Source: Olivibacter domesticus
GTDB lineage: Bacteria; Bacteroidota; Bacteroidia; Sphingobacteriales; Sphingobacteriaceae
Reading direction: 5' to 3'
Length of the DNA: 64,000 bases
NCBI RefSeq assembly: GCF_900109575.1
Contig: NZ_FOAF01000001.1
Coordinates: 1,769,662 to 1,833,661, forward strand
A model generated the notes under the pieces. It saw only the letters and a list, made by a program, of their open reading frames with translations. It did not search any database and was not told the DNA's origin. The position numbers and the translations under genes were made by a program. Of this stretch, positions 26,211 to 35,227 are shown piece after piece; position 1 is the stretch's first letter, and each line of letters starts with the position of its first letter.

Positions 26211-29200
26211 TTATAAAGAGAAGTTAACACCTAAATTAAAAGTTCTTGCAGATGGGTATGTGACATTGTCTATGCCCGCAGAAGGTACATTATTTACCGC
26301 TTTACTAACATTAACTTCCGGGTCAAAACCTTTATATTTGGTGATCACAAATAGGTTTTGGCCATTTACAAAAATACCTAAGTTTTTAATGGAGCTACCG
26401 ATATCGCCGACTCTATAACTCAATGTGGCATTGGCTAACTTCAGATAGCTTCCATTTTCTATGTAACGAGACGATGCCGCTATCGGGTTGGCAGGTGATT
26501 CGAGTATACTCGAATTCATTAACTCAGCAGCAATATTTCTAGAACCCAAGTTAGAGATAGGCAATACGGCATTGGCAGTGTTATTATAAATATCTTGTCC
26601 GAGTGCGCCGTTAAGATTGGCGGAAAATGAAAACTTCTTATAATCTACTGCCGTGCTGATGCCCAATAGCACTTTTGGATTTGGATTTCCCACGCGATAA
26701 AACACAAACCCATCATCTGTATATTGTGAAAAACCTTCATTATCTAAACCTAGATACTCTCGTGTAACAAAAGCGAACAGGGGATAATCATTCTGTATAA
26801 CCTCTACCGTAACATCGCTCAGCCCTTGTCCGCTTAAGCTGCCTGTTCTGATAATTTCATTTTCTCCTAAATTGCGTACTTTATTATTAACAAAAGTTGC
26901 ATTCGCTCCTAAATCCCATCGGAAATTATCATTCTCTACGATTACGCCATTTAGATTCAGTTCAATTCCTTTATTGATCACTTCCCCTTGTAAATTTATC
27001 CAAGTAATAGAAGCATCGGGAGATGCAGGGTACTGCGGTGTTTGCGGAAAAAGCAAATCAGTTGTTTTTTTATGAAAGTAATCGACCGATCCGCTAAGGC
27101 GACCACCAAATAATCCAAAATCAGCCCCAACATTTATTTGCTCATCTGATTGCCAACGCAAATCTAAGTTTTCATTGTTATTTATTGGTCTGGTTTGGCC
27201 ACCGCCTCCAAATCCGATTGAGTACCGGCGTTGTGATGAACCCGATGGAAATTCTTGATTACCTGTTTTACCCCACCCGGCGCGTAGCTTCAGTTGATTT
27301 AACCAAGTAACGTCTGTCAAAAAATCTTCATTCTTCATATTCCATGCTCCCGCAAAAGAAGGAAAGGTTCCATAGCGATTATTTTCTCCAAATCGGGTAG
27401 AACCATCAATCCGTACGGTAGCAGTCAATAGATAACGATCTTTAAAATTAAATGTGGCTCTGCCAAAATAAGATTGAAGTTGCGTGGTAGGATCATTAAA
27501 GGAATTCAAATTTCTATTTCCGGGCGCGGTAGCTTGCATCACATCGGTATAATCTACTGGGATATCCCCAAAGCCACGTGCATTCATATCTGTTCCTCTA
27601 TTGATAAAATCCATGTATTCATAACCTATCACAGCATTTAAATTCAGATCTGATGCAATTTCCTTATTAAAGGACAACGTATGGGTCAACTGTTTCGTTA
27701 TTAATTCATTGTTAGCAACACTCGCATAGCCACCTGGGAAATTGTTTGCAGGTTCTGCCTGAATGCTTGGAATATTGATAAAACTGCGAGTGGATGAACG
27801 ACGTTCCCCTTTACTATAATTAACACTCAATAACATACGATACTCCAACCAGTCATTGAATTTATAATAAGGTGATAAGCTCGCTAGTATAGTAGATACG
27901 TTAGAACGGTCATTATAAGCCTCTGACATAGCCAATGGATTAATGATATTGCCACGTTCAATAGCTAAGCTTCCATCTTCGTTGCGAAGCGGTCGGGTTG
28001 GATTCCACGCCAATGCATGTGTTAATAGACTTCCTGTGGCGCCTGCGTCTGTTACAATCGGTGCTATATTTTCATTATTCTGATTGGCCATGAGGCTTAC
28101 ATCCAGACCTAGCTTTTTGCTTTCCAGCATTTTAAAATTACCATTAAAAGCACCGCTATACCGTTTAAAACCGGTTTTTCTAACGATACCTTGTTGATCT
28201 TGATAACCAAAAGAAGCACGGAATTTGTTGTCTTCACCACCGCCGCTCAAAGAAAGACTATGATTCTGATTATAAGCAGTTCTTAAAATAGCATCTACCG
28301 CATCTACATTGCTCCCAAAATCACCTGTAGTAAATCCGTATTTATTTAAGGCATCACGGTATTGGTTGCCATCAAGGATATCAATCTTACGCATGATATT
28401 GCTAATACCAGCAGATGAGTTTACATCTACTTTCAGGGCACCGGATTGACCTCTTTTTGTCGTAATCAACACGACGCCATAAGCCGCTCGTGAACCATAA
28501 ATAGCCGTTGCCGAAGCGTCTTTCAAAATCTCCATAGAGGCAATATCTGCCGGATTAATAAAGCTCAGGGGATTTCCAGCTGGGCTCGTTCCAATACCTC
28601 CGCTCTGATTTGGCCTTGCGGATCTGCCATCCAAAGCAACCCCATCTACTACATAAAGTGGTTGGCCAGAACCCGTTACCGCTGAGTTACCTCTAATTCG
28701 AACGGTAGTTGCTCCGCCTGGCTGTCCGCTATTATTGATCATCTGCACACCCGATACTTTACCTTGTATCAATTGATCTGCAGCAACCAAAGGCCCTTTA
28801 TTAAAATCTTTAGCACCAACAGAAGCTACGGCTCCTGTAAGGTCACTCTTTCTTTGCGTACCATAGCCCACAACAACTACTTCATCTAAGCCTTGTGCAT
28901 CGGGTTGCATCGTAAAAACTACTGAAGTTGATGCACCGGAAACAGTAACTACTTTTTCTTGCTGTACGTACCCAATATAACTGGCAACTAGTGTAAAACG
29001 CCCGTTTGCAAGGCCTGCCACACTAAAGGTTCCGTCTGTATTGGTTCCTACTGATTTTTTTAGCTCTTTAATTTGAATAGATGCACCTGGAAGTGGCTCG
29101 TTCTTTTCGTCGAGCACTTTACCTGTTATATTACTGTTTTGTGCATAAACACATAAAGTGCTCAGCACCAAAATAAAACATAGCAAAGAACTGATAAAAT

Positions 29201-29213
29201 TCTTCTTTTTCAT
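26211..29213 (-). CDS. SusC/RagA-family TonB-dependent transporter (second pair)
   Basis: 1000 aa. Signal peptide ending in CVYAQ, a carboxypeptidase-D-like domain (about 28-110), DEVVVVGYGTQRKSDL, the plug with ATAIYGSRAAYGVVLITTKRG, and a C-terminal barrel ending in FNLGVNFSL. It shares the general layout of susC at 19915 but is clearly divergent. It forms a two-gene transport unit without enzymes. An imperfect copy of the LacI-type palindrome lies 287 bp upstream, so it may share the regulator. The substrate may be another glucan or glycan. Confidence 0.94.
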   Translation of the reverse strand: MKKKNFISSLLCFILVLSTLCVYAQNSNITGKVLDEKNEPLPGASIQIKELKKSVGTNTDGTFSVAGLANGRFTLVASYIGYVQQEKVVTVSGASTSVVFTMQPDAQGLDEVVVVGYGTQRKSDLTGAVASVGAKDFNKGPLVAADQLIQGKVSGVQMINNSGQPGGATTVRIRGNSAVTGSGQPLYVVDGVALDGRSARPNQSGGIGTSPAGNPLSFINPADIASMEILKDASATAIYGSRAAYGVVLITTKRGQSGALKVDVNSSAGISNIMRKIDILDGNQYRDALNKYGFTTGDFGSNVDAVDAILRTAYNQNHSLSLSGGGEDNKFRASFGYQDQQGIVRKTGFKRYSGAFNGNFKMLESKKLGLDVSLMANQNNENIAPIVTDAGATGSLLTHALAWNPTRPLRNEDGSLAIERGNIINPLAMSEAYNDRSNVSTILASLSPYYKFNDWLEYRMLLSVNYSKGERRSSTRSFINIPSIQAEPANNFPGGYASVANNELITKQLTHTLSFNKEIASDLNLNAVIGYEYMDFINRGTDMNARGFGDIPVDYTDVMQATAPGNRNLNSFNDPTTQLQSYFGRATFNFKDRYLLTATVRIDGSTRFGENNRYGTFPSFAGAWNMKNEDFLTDVTWLNQLKLRAGWGKTGNQEFPSGSSQRRYSIGFGGGGQTRPINNNENLDLRWQSDEQINVGADFGLFGGRLSGSVDYFHKKTTDLLFPQTPQYPASPDASITWINLQGEVINKGIELNLNGVIVENDNFRWDLGANATFVNNKVRNLGENEIIRTGSLSGQGLSDVTVEVIQNDYPLFAFVTREYLGLDNEGFSQYTDDGFVFYRVGNPNPKVLLGISTAVDYKKFSFSANLNGALGQDIYNNTANAVLPISNLGSRNIAAELMNSSILESPANPIAASSRYIENGSYLKLANATLSYRVGDIGSSIKNLGIFVNGQNLFVITKYKGFDPEVNVSKAVNNVPSAGIDNVTYPSARTFNLGVNFSL

Positions 29214-29498
29214 TCGACTGGTTTTAATGGTTATTAAATAATTGGATGTTTAATGACATTTTACTGCCATTTTTTAACAGCTGATGAAATTTCAATCATC
29301 TGCTACTCAATTTGAATGTTTTTAGGTTACCTCTTTTAGACTACGACACATAATTACTTCTTTTAATTGGTGAAATTTTGGATTAATTACTTTAAAAAAG
29401 ATTCAACAATGGATAAATTCGATCTATTCGAATAATTTGTATTTCTTTATGCAAATTGCTAAAGTGTTTATACTGGTCTAAGGAAATTTCAAGCTGAC

Positions 29499-29512
29499 TG
29501 AAAACGTTCCCG
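29499..29512. promoter_or_regulatory. Degenerate LacI-type operator upstream of susC2
   Basis: TGAAAACGTTCCCG keeps the AACGTTCCCG half and the central CG of the susC operators, with two changes in the left arm. It is the only other copy I found in the window, 287 bp upstream of the second susC gene. Confidence 0.45.
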
Positions 29513-29730
29513 ATCCTCGCCGTAAAAATAGAGCTATTATTAAAAAATGCAAAAGAAATTTCAAAGTAAGCGATGGCCTGTGAAAAATTTTCACAGATCA
29601 TCTACAAAACTCCATCGCTATTTATCACTTTGGAAAATGTTTACACCCTGTGTTTGAGTTATATATTCAGTGGCCTTCAAGGAAATTTGCGTGCACCCTA
29701 TTGTATTCACTTCTAATAAATTCCTTATTT

Positions 29731-29785
29731 AACAGGGACTTTATAGGGACATCACAGGGATATAATAGGGACATCATAGGGATAA
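29731..29785. repeat. Five 11-bp direct repeats, AGGGA core
   Basis: Five consecutive 11-bp units share (A/T)AGGGA; GGGA begins at 29735, 29746, 29757, 29768 and 29779, exactly 11 bp apart. The flanking bases are AT-rich and alternate (ATAGGGACATC / ACAGGGATATA). The units are too short and have no spacers, so this is not CRISPR. It may be an array of protein-binding sites on one helix face. Confidence 0.85.
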
Positions 29786-29992
29786 ATACCTATAATGTCT
29801 TTGTTATCTCTTATTTAAATATTAATACAGTTATTTTTAAATAAGTAGTTTATAGATGCAAAGTATTAACTTCATTAAGAAGATGTAATACAAATTTACG
29901 TACCGCCTTGCTCACACTTTGCTTTAAACATCTTTTTATGTATATTTATATCGTAACCTATTTATTGCATTTGTTCATCATTATTGCAGACT

Positions 29993-32473
29993 ATGAAACT
30001 AAAGGCTTTCCTCTCTATTTTAGCTTGCATTATATTTACGGTACTTTTTAATATAAAAATTGGGGATATTCCTCCACTTGGAAAATTTCTAAACCCTTTT
30101 AATGGTTTTTGGAAAAATGCTGAGCCTATAAATTCTTTTTCAGAAAACTCCACATTAAAGTTGAAAAACGTACATCAAGATATTACGGTAATGTATGACG
30201 ATCAACACATACCACATGTGTTTGCTAAAGACGCTTACGACTTATACTTCGCACAAGGTTATATCACTGCAAAAGATCGTTTATGGCAAATGGATTTTCA
30301 AACGCGCTATGCCAGCGGCCGATTGGCAGAAGTTGTGGGCGCAAAGGCTATACCGCTCGACAAATATCAAAGAAGAATGGGAATGGTTTTTGGTGCCAAA
30401 AAAATGTTAAAAGAGAGCTTGAAAGATCCAAAAAGCAAACTCATTTTAACAGCTTATGCGGATGGTGTAAATGCCTACATTAATAGCCTCTCTCCTGCTG
30501 ATTATCCACTGGAATTTAAAATTTTGAATTACGCACCAGAACCATGGACTCTCTTAAATTCTGCATTATTGCTTAAGCTAATGTCGGCAACCTTGGCCGG
30601 AGGATCAGACGAGCTTTATATGACCAACATACTCAGTACCTACGGACCTGATTTAACGAATAGGCTATTCCCAAATTATCCGACAAGAGAGGATCCTATT
30701 ATTCCAAAAGGTACTAATTGGGACTTCAATCCGCTACCTGTATCATCTTTCTCTAATAATGAAGTAAAGGAAATATTTGATGCAAAATCTTCTTCTCATC
30801 TATCATTACTGGATCAAAACACACTTCTAACTGGCAAAAAAGAAGAGGGGTTGGGCAGCAATAATTGGGCTATTTCATCTGAAAAAAGCAAAACAGGTAA
30901 GCCTATACTAGCTAATGATCCACATCTTAGTCTTACTTTACCAAGTATTTGGTACCAAATACAGTTAAAAGACAATAAGAGTAACAGTTATGGTGTTTCT
31001 ATTCCCGGCGCTCCGTGCATAATTATTGGCTTTAACCAACATATCTCCTGGGGGGTTACAAATGTAGGTTCTGATGTACTCGATTGGTATCACATCACTT
31101 TCAAAGACAACGACAAAAACTTTTACCTATATAGCGGAGAATGGACAAAAACTAAAAAAATAGTCGAAGAAATAAAAGTAAGGTCAGGAAAAACTATTTA
31201 TGATACGGTCTATTATACACATCACGGCCCTGTCAGTGCTTTAGGAATGTCAGAAAGTTCCAATTTAACTGAAAATATTCCGCAAGATGCCGCTCTTAAA
31301 TGGGTGGCACACTTACCTTCGAATGATCTTCGAACATTTTACGAACTCAATCGGGCAAGCAATTACGATGGCTACAAAAATGCCCTAACATACTTTACAG
31401 CCCCAGCACAGAACTTTGTTTATGCAGATAATCAAAATAATATAGCCATAACACCTAACGGCTACTTCCCCTTAAAATGGCGCGAGCAAGGTAAATTTGT
31501 TTTAGATGGGAGTACTCGTCGAGACGAGTGGCAAGGTCGTATACCGCCAGCGCAAAATCCAACTATTAAAAATCCAAAAAGAGGCTTTGTAAGCTCTGCA
31601 AATCAATCACCTGTTGATGAATCTTATCCCTATTATTTAAATTGGGAGTATGCACCATATGATCGCGGGCATAGAATCAATGAAAGACTTAACGTATTAC
31701 AACATGCGACAATCGATTCATTAAGGCTAATGCAATTAGATAATAAAAGTGTTCTTGCTGATGATTTGATAGACACACTTGTCCTCGCCACCGAGCAATA
31801 TGGCTTACTAAAACCTGATGAAAAGATACTTTTGGAAGTATTAAAAAAATGGAATCACGCTTATGAAGATACGTCAAAGGCAGCAACTATTTTTGACAAT
31901 TGGTACCAGACAATTGAAAAAAATCTTTGGTCACAGCAATTCAATATCGACTCTGCGAAAATGAGATTTCCTAATCGGGATAAAACAGTCAATATTCTCC
32001 TCGACAGTGTAACCATCCCTTGGCTTCACAACAACACTAAAGCTAAGCAAAATTCAAAGATTTCGTTAATTGGAAACTCCTTCCAGATCAGCGTGCAAGA
32101 CTTGAAGAAAAGATATGGATCTTTTGGAAAAGGCTGGGAATGGGGAACTGTTAATAAAAGAAATGTGGTGCATTTAGCCGGTATGAATGGCTTAGGATCT
32201 AAAGAATTTACTATTAATGGGTCAGGTAGAACAATAAATGCCATTAAACAAAAAAGTGGTCCTTCTTGGCGGATGGTTGTTGCCCTAGGAGATATTCCAA
32301 CTGCATATGGTATATTACCGGGCGGGGCATCTGGTAATCCGGGCAGCAAGTTCTATGACAATCAATTACAAAATTGGGTAGATGGAACACTAAAAAAATT
32401 ATTGTTTATGATTGAAGAAAATACCGAAAACCCACAAATAAAAAGCAAACTTACTTTAACAAAGAAGCGATGA
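29993..32473 (+). CDS. Penicillin acylase family (Ntn hydrolase)
   Basis: 826 aa from the ATG at 29993; a TTG three codons upstream is less likely. The N-terminal hydrophobic segment is a signal or anchor (FLSILACIIFTVLFNI). The alpha chain is followed by a spacer and the autoprocessing site GLGSNNWAIS, in which Ser becomes the beta-chain N-terminal nucleophile; ILANDPHLSLTLPSIWYQI follows. The family includes penicillin G acylases, cephalosporin acylases and acyl-homoserine lactone acylases, so antibiotic or signal degradation or peptide salvage are possible. Probably periplasmic. It stands before a small membrane protein gene. Confidence 0.92.
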   Translation: MKLKAFLSILACIIFTVLFNIKIGDIPPLGKFLNPFNGFWKNAEPINSFSENSTLKLKNVHQDITVMYDDQHIPHVFAKDAYDLYFAQGYITAKDRLWQMDFQTRYASGRLAEVVGAKAIPLDKYQRRMGMVFGAKKMLKESLKDPKSKLILTAYADGVNAYINSLSPADYPLEFKILNYAPEPWTLLNSALLLKLMSATLAGGSDELYMTNILSTYGPDLTNRLFPNYPTREDPIIPKGTNWDFNPLPVSSFSNNEVKEIFDAKSSSHLSLLDQNTLLTGKKEEGLGSNNWAISSEKSKTGKPILANDPHLSLTLPSIWYQIQLKDNKSNSYGVSIPGAPCIIIGFNQHISWGVTNVGSDVLDWYHITFKDNDKNFYLYSGEWTKTKKIVEEIKVRSGKTIYDTVYYTHHGPVSALGMSESSNLTENIPQDAALKWVAHLPSNDLRTFYELNRASNYDGYKNALTYFTAPAQNFVYADNQNNIAITPNGYFPLKWREQGKFVLDGSTRRDEWQGRIPPAQNPTIKNPKRGFVSSANQSPVDESYPYYLNWEYAPYDRGHRINERLNVLQHATIDSLRLMQLDNKSVLADDLIDTLVLATEQYGLLKPDEKILLEVLKKWNHAYEDTSKAATIFDNWYQTIEKNLWSQQFNIDSAKMRFPNRDKTVNILLDSVTIPWLHNNTKAKQNSKISLIGNSFQISVQDLKKRYGSFGKGWEWGTVNKRNVVHLAGMNGLGSKEFTINGSGRTINAIKQKSGPSWRMVVALGDIPTAYGILPGGASGNPGSKFYDNQLQNWVDGTLKKLLFMIEENTENPQIKSKLTLTKKR

Positions 32474-32570
32474 ATCGTTAAATGTTTCACCTGATAAAAA
32501 ATCCATCAGGCGGGCGCAATAGTACCATGAATATATAGTTAAAGAATAAACACAAAACAAATTTATACGG

Positions 32571-32915
32571 ATGAAAATGTTTATCACCTTATTTGTTGCT
32601 AGCTTAATTGCTCAATTACTATTACCTTGGTGGATAATTCTACCTATCACCCTGTTCATATCCTATTTTTTCAATAAAAGTCCTTGGTTTTCATTTATAA
32701 TTAGTTTTATTGCCATATATCTTATGTGGCTATTGTTTAGTACTTACCAGAGTTCGATGAACGATCATATATTGGGCAATCGCATCGGTGTTCTTTTCGG
32801 ATTATCTCCGAACTTTGGCGGCTGGTTTTTAATGGCTTTAATTAGTGGCATTCCGGGTGGAATAGTCGCTGGTTTTGGGGGATTAGCAGGACAATATATT
32901 CGAAAAGCTTTTTAA
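32571..32915 (+). CDS. Small integral membrane protein
   Basis: 114 aa with three to four hydrophobic segments (about residues 3-32, 38-60 and 80-110) and glycine-rich ends (GIPGGIVAGFGGLAGQYI). Similar short membrane proteins occur in Bacteroidota, but I cannot name a function. Same strand as the acylase (97-bp gap, with a weak CCTGAT/ATCAGG hairpin at 32490-32510) and the LuxE-like gene. Confidence 0.75.
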   Translation: MKMFITLFVASLIAQLLLPWWIILPITLFISYFFNKSPWFSFIISFIAIYLMWLLFSTYQSSMNDHILGNRIGVLFGLSPNFGGWFLMALISGIPGGIVAGFGGLAGQYIRKAF

Positions 32916-32925
32916 GGATTATAAT

Positions 32926-32933
32926 TATCTTTG
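32926..32933 (+). promoter_or_regulatory. -7 box of the LuxE-like gene
   Basis: TATCTTTG matches TAnnTTTG exactly and lies 12 bp before the ATG at 32946, implying a very short leader. It supports the ATG over the upstream TTG codons at 32931 and 32937, which fall at or before the transcript start. No clear -33. Confidence 0.5.
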
Positions 32934-32945
32934 CTGTTGAATATC

Positions 32946-33932
32946 ATGTCAAACATTAACAAAGAAGAAATTTTCAACCTTAGTTCATTTGATCAGTTTG
33001 AACATTTGGCGCTTAGTGTATTTCGCAAACAGGCCATTGAAAACCCTGTTTTCAATAACTACCTATCCAATTTGGGTTGTAAACCATCGCTTGTAAAAAA
33101 AATCGATGAAATTCCGTTTCTACCGATTGAACTTTTTAAAACACAAAAAGTATTACTAAATGATTTAAAAAGCGAAATAATCTTTACAAGTTCTGGGACT
33201 ACCGGGATGCAGCAGAGCAAGCACTATGTAAGTGATATAACTTATTATGAAAGAAGTTATCGACAGGCTTTTAATTTCTTTTATGGTAATATACAGGAAA
33301 TGGCCCTTGTTGCCCTGTTACCCTCCTATCTTGAGCGAGACGGTTCTTCGCTTATTTATATGGTTGATGACCTCATTAAACAAGCGAATCCTTCTTACAG
33401 TGGTTATTTCTTACATAACCACCATGACTTATGGCAACGTTTAAATGAACTCCATTTAAATGGTATTCCTACAATTCTTATTGGAGTAACTTATGCATTG
33501 CTAGATTTTGTGGAGAAGTATCCGATACAATTTCCTGATTTAATTGTTATGGAAACAGGAGGAATGAAAGGCAAAAGAAGGGAAATGGTAAGAGAAGAAC
33601 TGCATAAAATATTATGCAATGGTTTTGGTGTTGAAAACGTTCATTCAGAATATGGCATGACAGAACTATTATCTCAGGCCTATTCAAAGGGGAAAGGAAT
33701 ATTTTTTTGCCCACCGTGGATGAAGATTTTAGTTAGAGATATAAATGATCCGTTCGCCATACTTCCAACGAACCGGAACGGTGGAATCAACGTTATTGAT
33801 CTTGCTAACATCAATTCATGCTCATTCATTGCTACACAAGATTTGGGAATGATAAATGACGATGGCAGTTTTACAATAATAGGCAGGTTCGATCAAAGCG
33901 ACATAAGAGGTTGTAATCTATTAGTCCAGTAA
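32946..33932 (+). CDS. LuxE-like acyl-protein synthetase family
   Basis: 328 aa from the ATG at 32946. It belongs to the adenylate-forming LuxE / phenylacetate-CoA ligase-like group: the phosphate-binding loop IIFTSSGTTGMQQSKHYV (about residues 80-97), the METGGMKGKRREM motif and the adenylation motif VHSEYGMTELLSQAY. It activates a carboxylate with ATP, perhaps transferring an acyl group to a protein thiol. No LuxC or LuxD partner is nearby. The C-terminal codons (RGCNLLVQ) form one arm of a perfect 20-bp hairpin. Confidence 0.85.
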   Translation: MSNINKEEIFNLSSFDQFEHLALSVFRKQAIENPVFNNYLSNLGCKPSLVKKIDEIPFLPIELFKTQKVLLNDLKSEIIFTSSGTTGMQQSKHYVSDITYYERSYRQAFNFFYGNIQEMALVALLPSYLERDGSSLIYMVDDLIKQANPSYSGYFLHNHHDLWQRLNELHLNGIPTILIGVTYALLDFVEKYPIQFPDLIVMETGGMKGKRREMVREELHKILCNGFGVENVHSEYGMTELLSQAYSKGKGIFFCPPWMKILVRDINDPFAILPTNRNGGINVIDLANINSCSFIATQDLGMINDDGSFTIIGRFDQSDIRGCNLLVQ

Positions 33933-33949
33933 TAGATTACAACCTCTTA
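33904..33949. terminator. Perfect 20-bp hairpin over the LuxE-like stop codon
   Basis: The arms 33904-33923 and 33930-33949 are exact reverse complements with a 6-nt loop (GTCCAG). The 5' arm is coding sequence, the stop codon lies at 33930-33932, and the 3' arm looks like an inverted copy of the gene end. There is no long T-run. It probably works as a terminator for this gene and the convergent bshB1. Confidence 0.8.
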
Positions 33950-33969
33950 CATACAATTACGAGACTATT

Positions 33970-34692
33970 TTATCGTAGATCAAATAAGTTATTTACACCC
34001 AATAATCTTTTACAAGTAAAGCCTTCTGCATAGGTAGCACCAATATATTTGCCATACTCGCGTGCTCTTGCCTCGATAATTTCTATAAATGCAGGATTAG
34101 AGATATACGTCTGAGGTTCATTTTCCTTATATTCTTCATTAAAAAATTGCGATTTAAAAGCCCGTATACTTTCTATTTTTCTTTCCCAGACATCGCTCAC
34201 GTCCACTACAATATCAGGTTTAATATAATAATCCTGGATGAGTTGTAGTAAAAGCCTCGGTCGATGTATTTCCTGTTCAGCACCCTCTACTTCTGTCGGA
34301 ATTTTTCGAAGCCCTGCTAGAAAACAAGCATCATTTATTAAATCACCAGCCCTTCCATGATCGGGGTGTCTATCAAAAAGAGCATTACCTATCACTATTT
34401 CCGGCTTATATTTACGTATCGCTTTTATTACCTCAAGCTGCTCGTATTCTTCATTTTTAAAAAAGCCGTCTCTCAGTCCCAGATTTTCACGTACTGCCAA
34501 ACCTAAAATGGCAGCTGCGTGAGCGGCCTCCTCAGCCCGGCCTTCCGCTGTTCCGCGAGTTCCAAGTTCACCTCTTGTGAGGTCAACAACGCCTACCCTT
34601 TTACCTAATGCTACATGCTTTAAAATAGTTCCGGAGCACCCTAATTCGGCATCATCCGGATGAACTGTAATTACTAATATATCTAATTTCAC
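33970..34692 (-). CDS. bshB1: Bacillithiol biosynthesis deacetylase BshB1
   Basis: 240 aa, PIG-L/LmbE zinc deacetylase. It removes acetyl from GlcNAc-malate to give GlcN-malate, the second step of bacillithiol synthesis. Zinc motif HPDD at residues 11-14 and HPDH at 109-112, with the BshB1-type stretch LTRGELGTRGTAEGRAEEA. It is the last gene of a minus-strand unit after DUF4294 and a glutathione-peroxidase-like gene (49-bp gap), a redox grouping. Confidence 0.94.
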   Translation of the reverse strand: MKLDILVITVHPDDAELGCSGTILKHVALGKRVGVVDLTRGELGTRGTAEGRAEEAAHAAAILGLAVRENLGLRDGFFKNEEYEQLEVIKAIRKYKPEIVIGNALFDRHPDHGRAGDLINDACFLAGLRKIPTEVEGAEQEIHRPRLLLQLIQDYYIKPDIVVDVSDVWERKIESIRAFKSQFFNEEYKENEPQTYISNPAFIEIIEARAREYGKYIGATYAEGFTCKRLLGVNNLFDLR

Positions 34693-34741
34693 AAAAATTT
34701 ATTTTAAAAGCGTTCTTGTTACCAATTCATTTTGTCGGAAT

Positions 34742-35227
34742 TTACAATAAGGCCTCAATTTTTCTTACTAACCTACCAGCTAACGGCTTGGTAAAGCTAT
34801 AAAAATAATCTACCACAACACCCTCTCTGTTGATTAGGTATTTATGGAAGTTCCAAAAGGGTTTGCTGTTGGTTTTTCCATTAAGCCACTTATCTCCAAG
34901 AAATTTATAAAGCGGATGCGCATTCTGCCCTTTAACTTTTATCCTATCATAAACGGTAAAACTTAATTTTTGATCTATAGAGCAATACGTTTCCAATGCT
35001 TTCCCACTTAGCTGCTCTTGTTGACCAAAATCATTCGAGGGAAAGGCAAGTACTTCAAAACCACGATGATTAAATTGCTTATATAGCACTTCTAATTCTT
35101 TATATTGCGGCGTAAACCCACATGCACTCGCAGTATTAACAATTAATAATACTTTATTTTCGTATATATTAAAATCGACCACAGAACCATCAGGTTTCAT
35201 GGCACAAAACTGATAAATCTTATTCAT
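34742..35227 (-). CDS. Glutathione-peroxidase-family thiol peroxidase
   Basis: 161 aa. The peroxidatic residue is Cys36 (NTASACGFT; Cys, not selenocysteine). Cys82 (ETYCSIDQ) aligns with the resolving Cys of thioredoxin-dependent GPx enzymes; the FPCNQF motif reads FPSNDFGQQE, and WNFHKYLI supplies Trp/Asn. It reduces hydroperoxides in the cytoplasm, probably with thioredoxin or possibly bacillithiol, since bacteria of this type lack glutathione. Its ATG follows the DUF4294 stop directly (TAA-ATG) and bshB1 follows. Confidence 0.92.
   Translation of the reverse strand: MNKIYQFCAMKPDGSVVDFNIYENKVLLIVNTASACGFTPQYKELEVLYKQFNHRGFEVLAFPSNDFGQQEQLSGKALETYCSIDQKLSFTVYDRIKVKGQNAHPLYKFLGDKWLNGKTNSKPFWNFHKYLINREGVVVDYFYSFTKPLAGRLVRKIEALL

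Larger units (their letters stand above)
29214..29992. other. Gene-free region of about 0.78 kb
   Basis: Lies between the divergent susC2 and penicillin-acylase genes. Short open frames here lack any family resemblance. It contains a TGAAATTTCA palindrome (29287-29296), a degenerate LacI-type site (29499-29512) and five 11-bp phased AGGGA repeats (29731-29785). It is unusually long for this compact region and is probably regulatory. Confidence 0.7.

Noticed and set aside
26192-26230. Upstream start for the second SusD
   Set aside because: It overlaps the SusC stop, and the lipoprotein signal begins at the ATG at 26191.
29731-29785. CRISPR array
   Set aside because: The units are 11 bp and contiguous with no spacers, and no cas genes are present.
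29392-29844. Two short open frames (minus 29392-29601, plus 29650-29844) in the region upstream of susC2
   Set aside because: They overlap the degenerate operator and the 11-bp repeats, are low-complexity and resemble no family.
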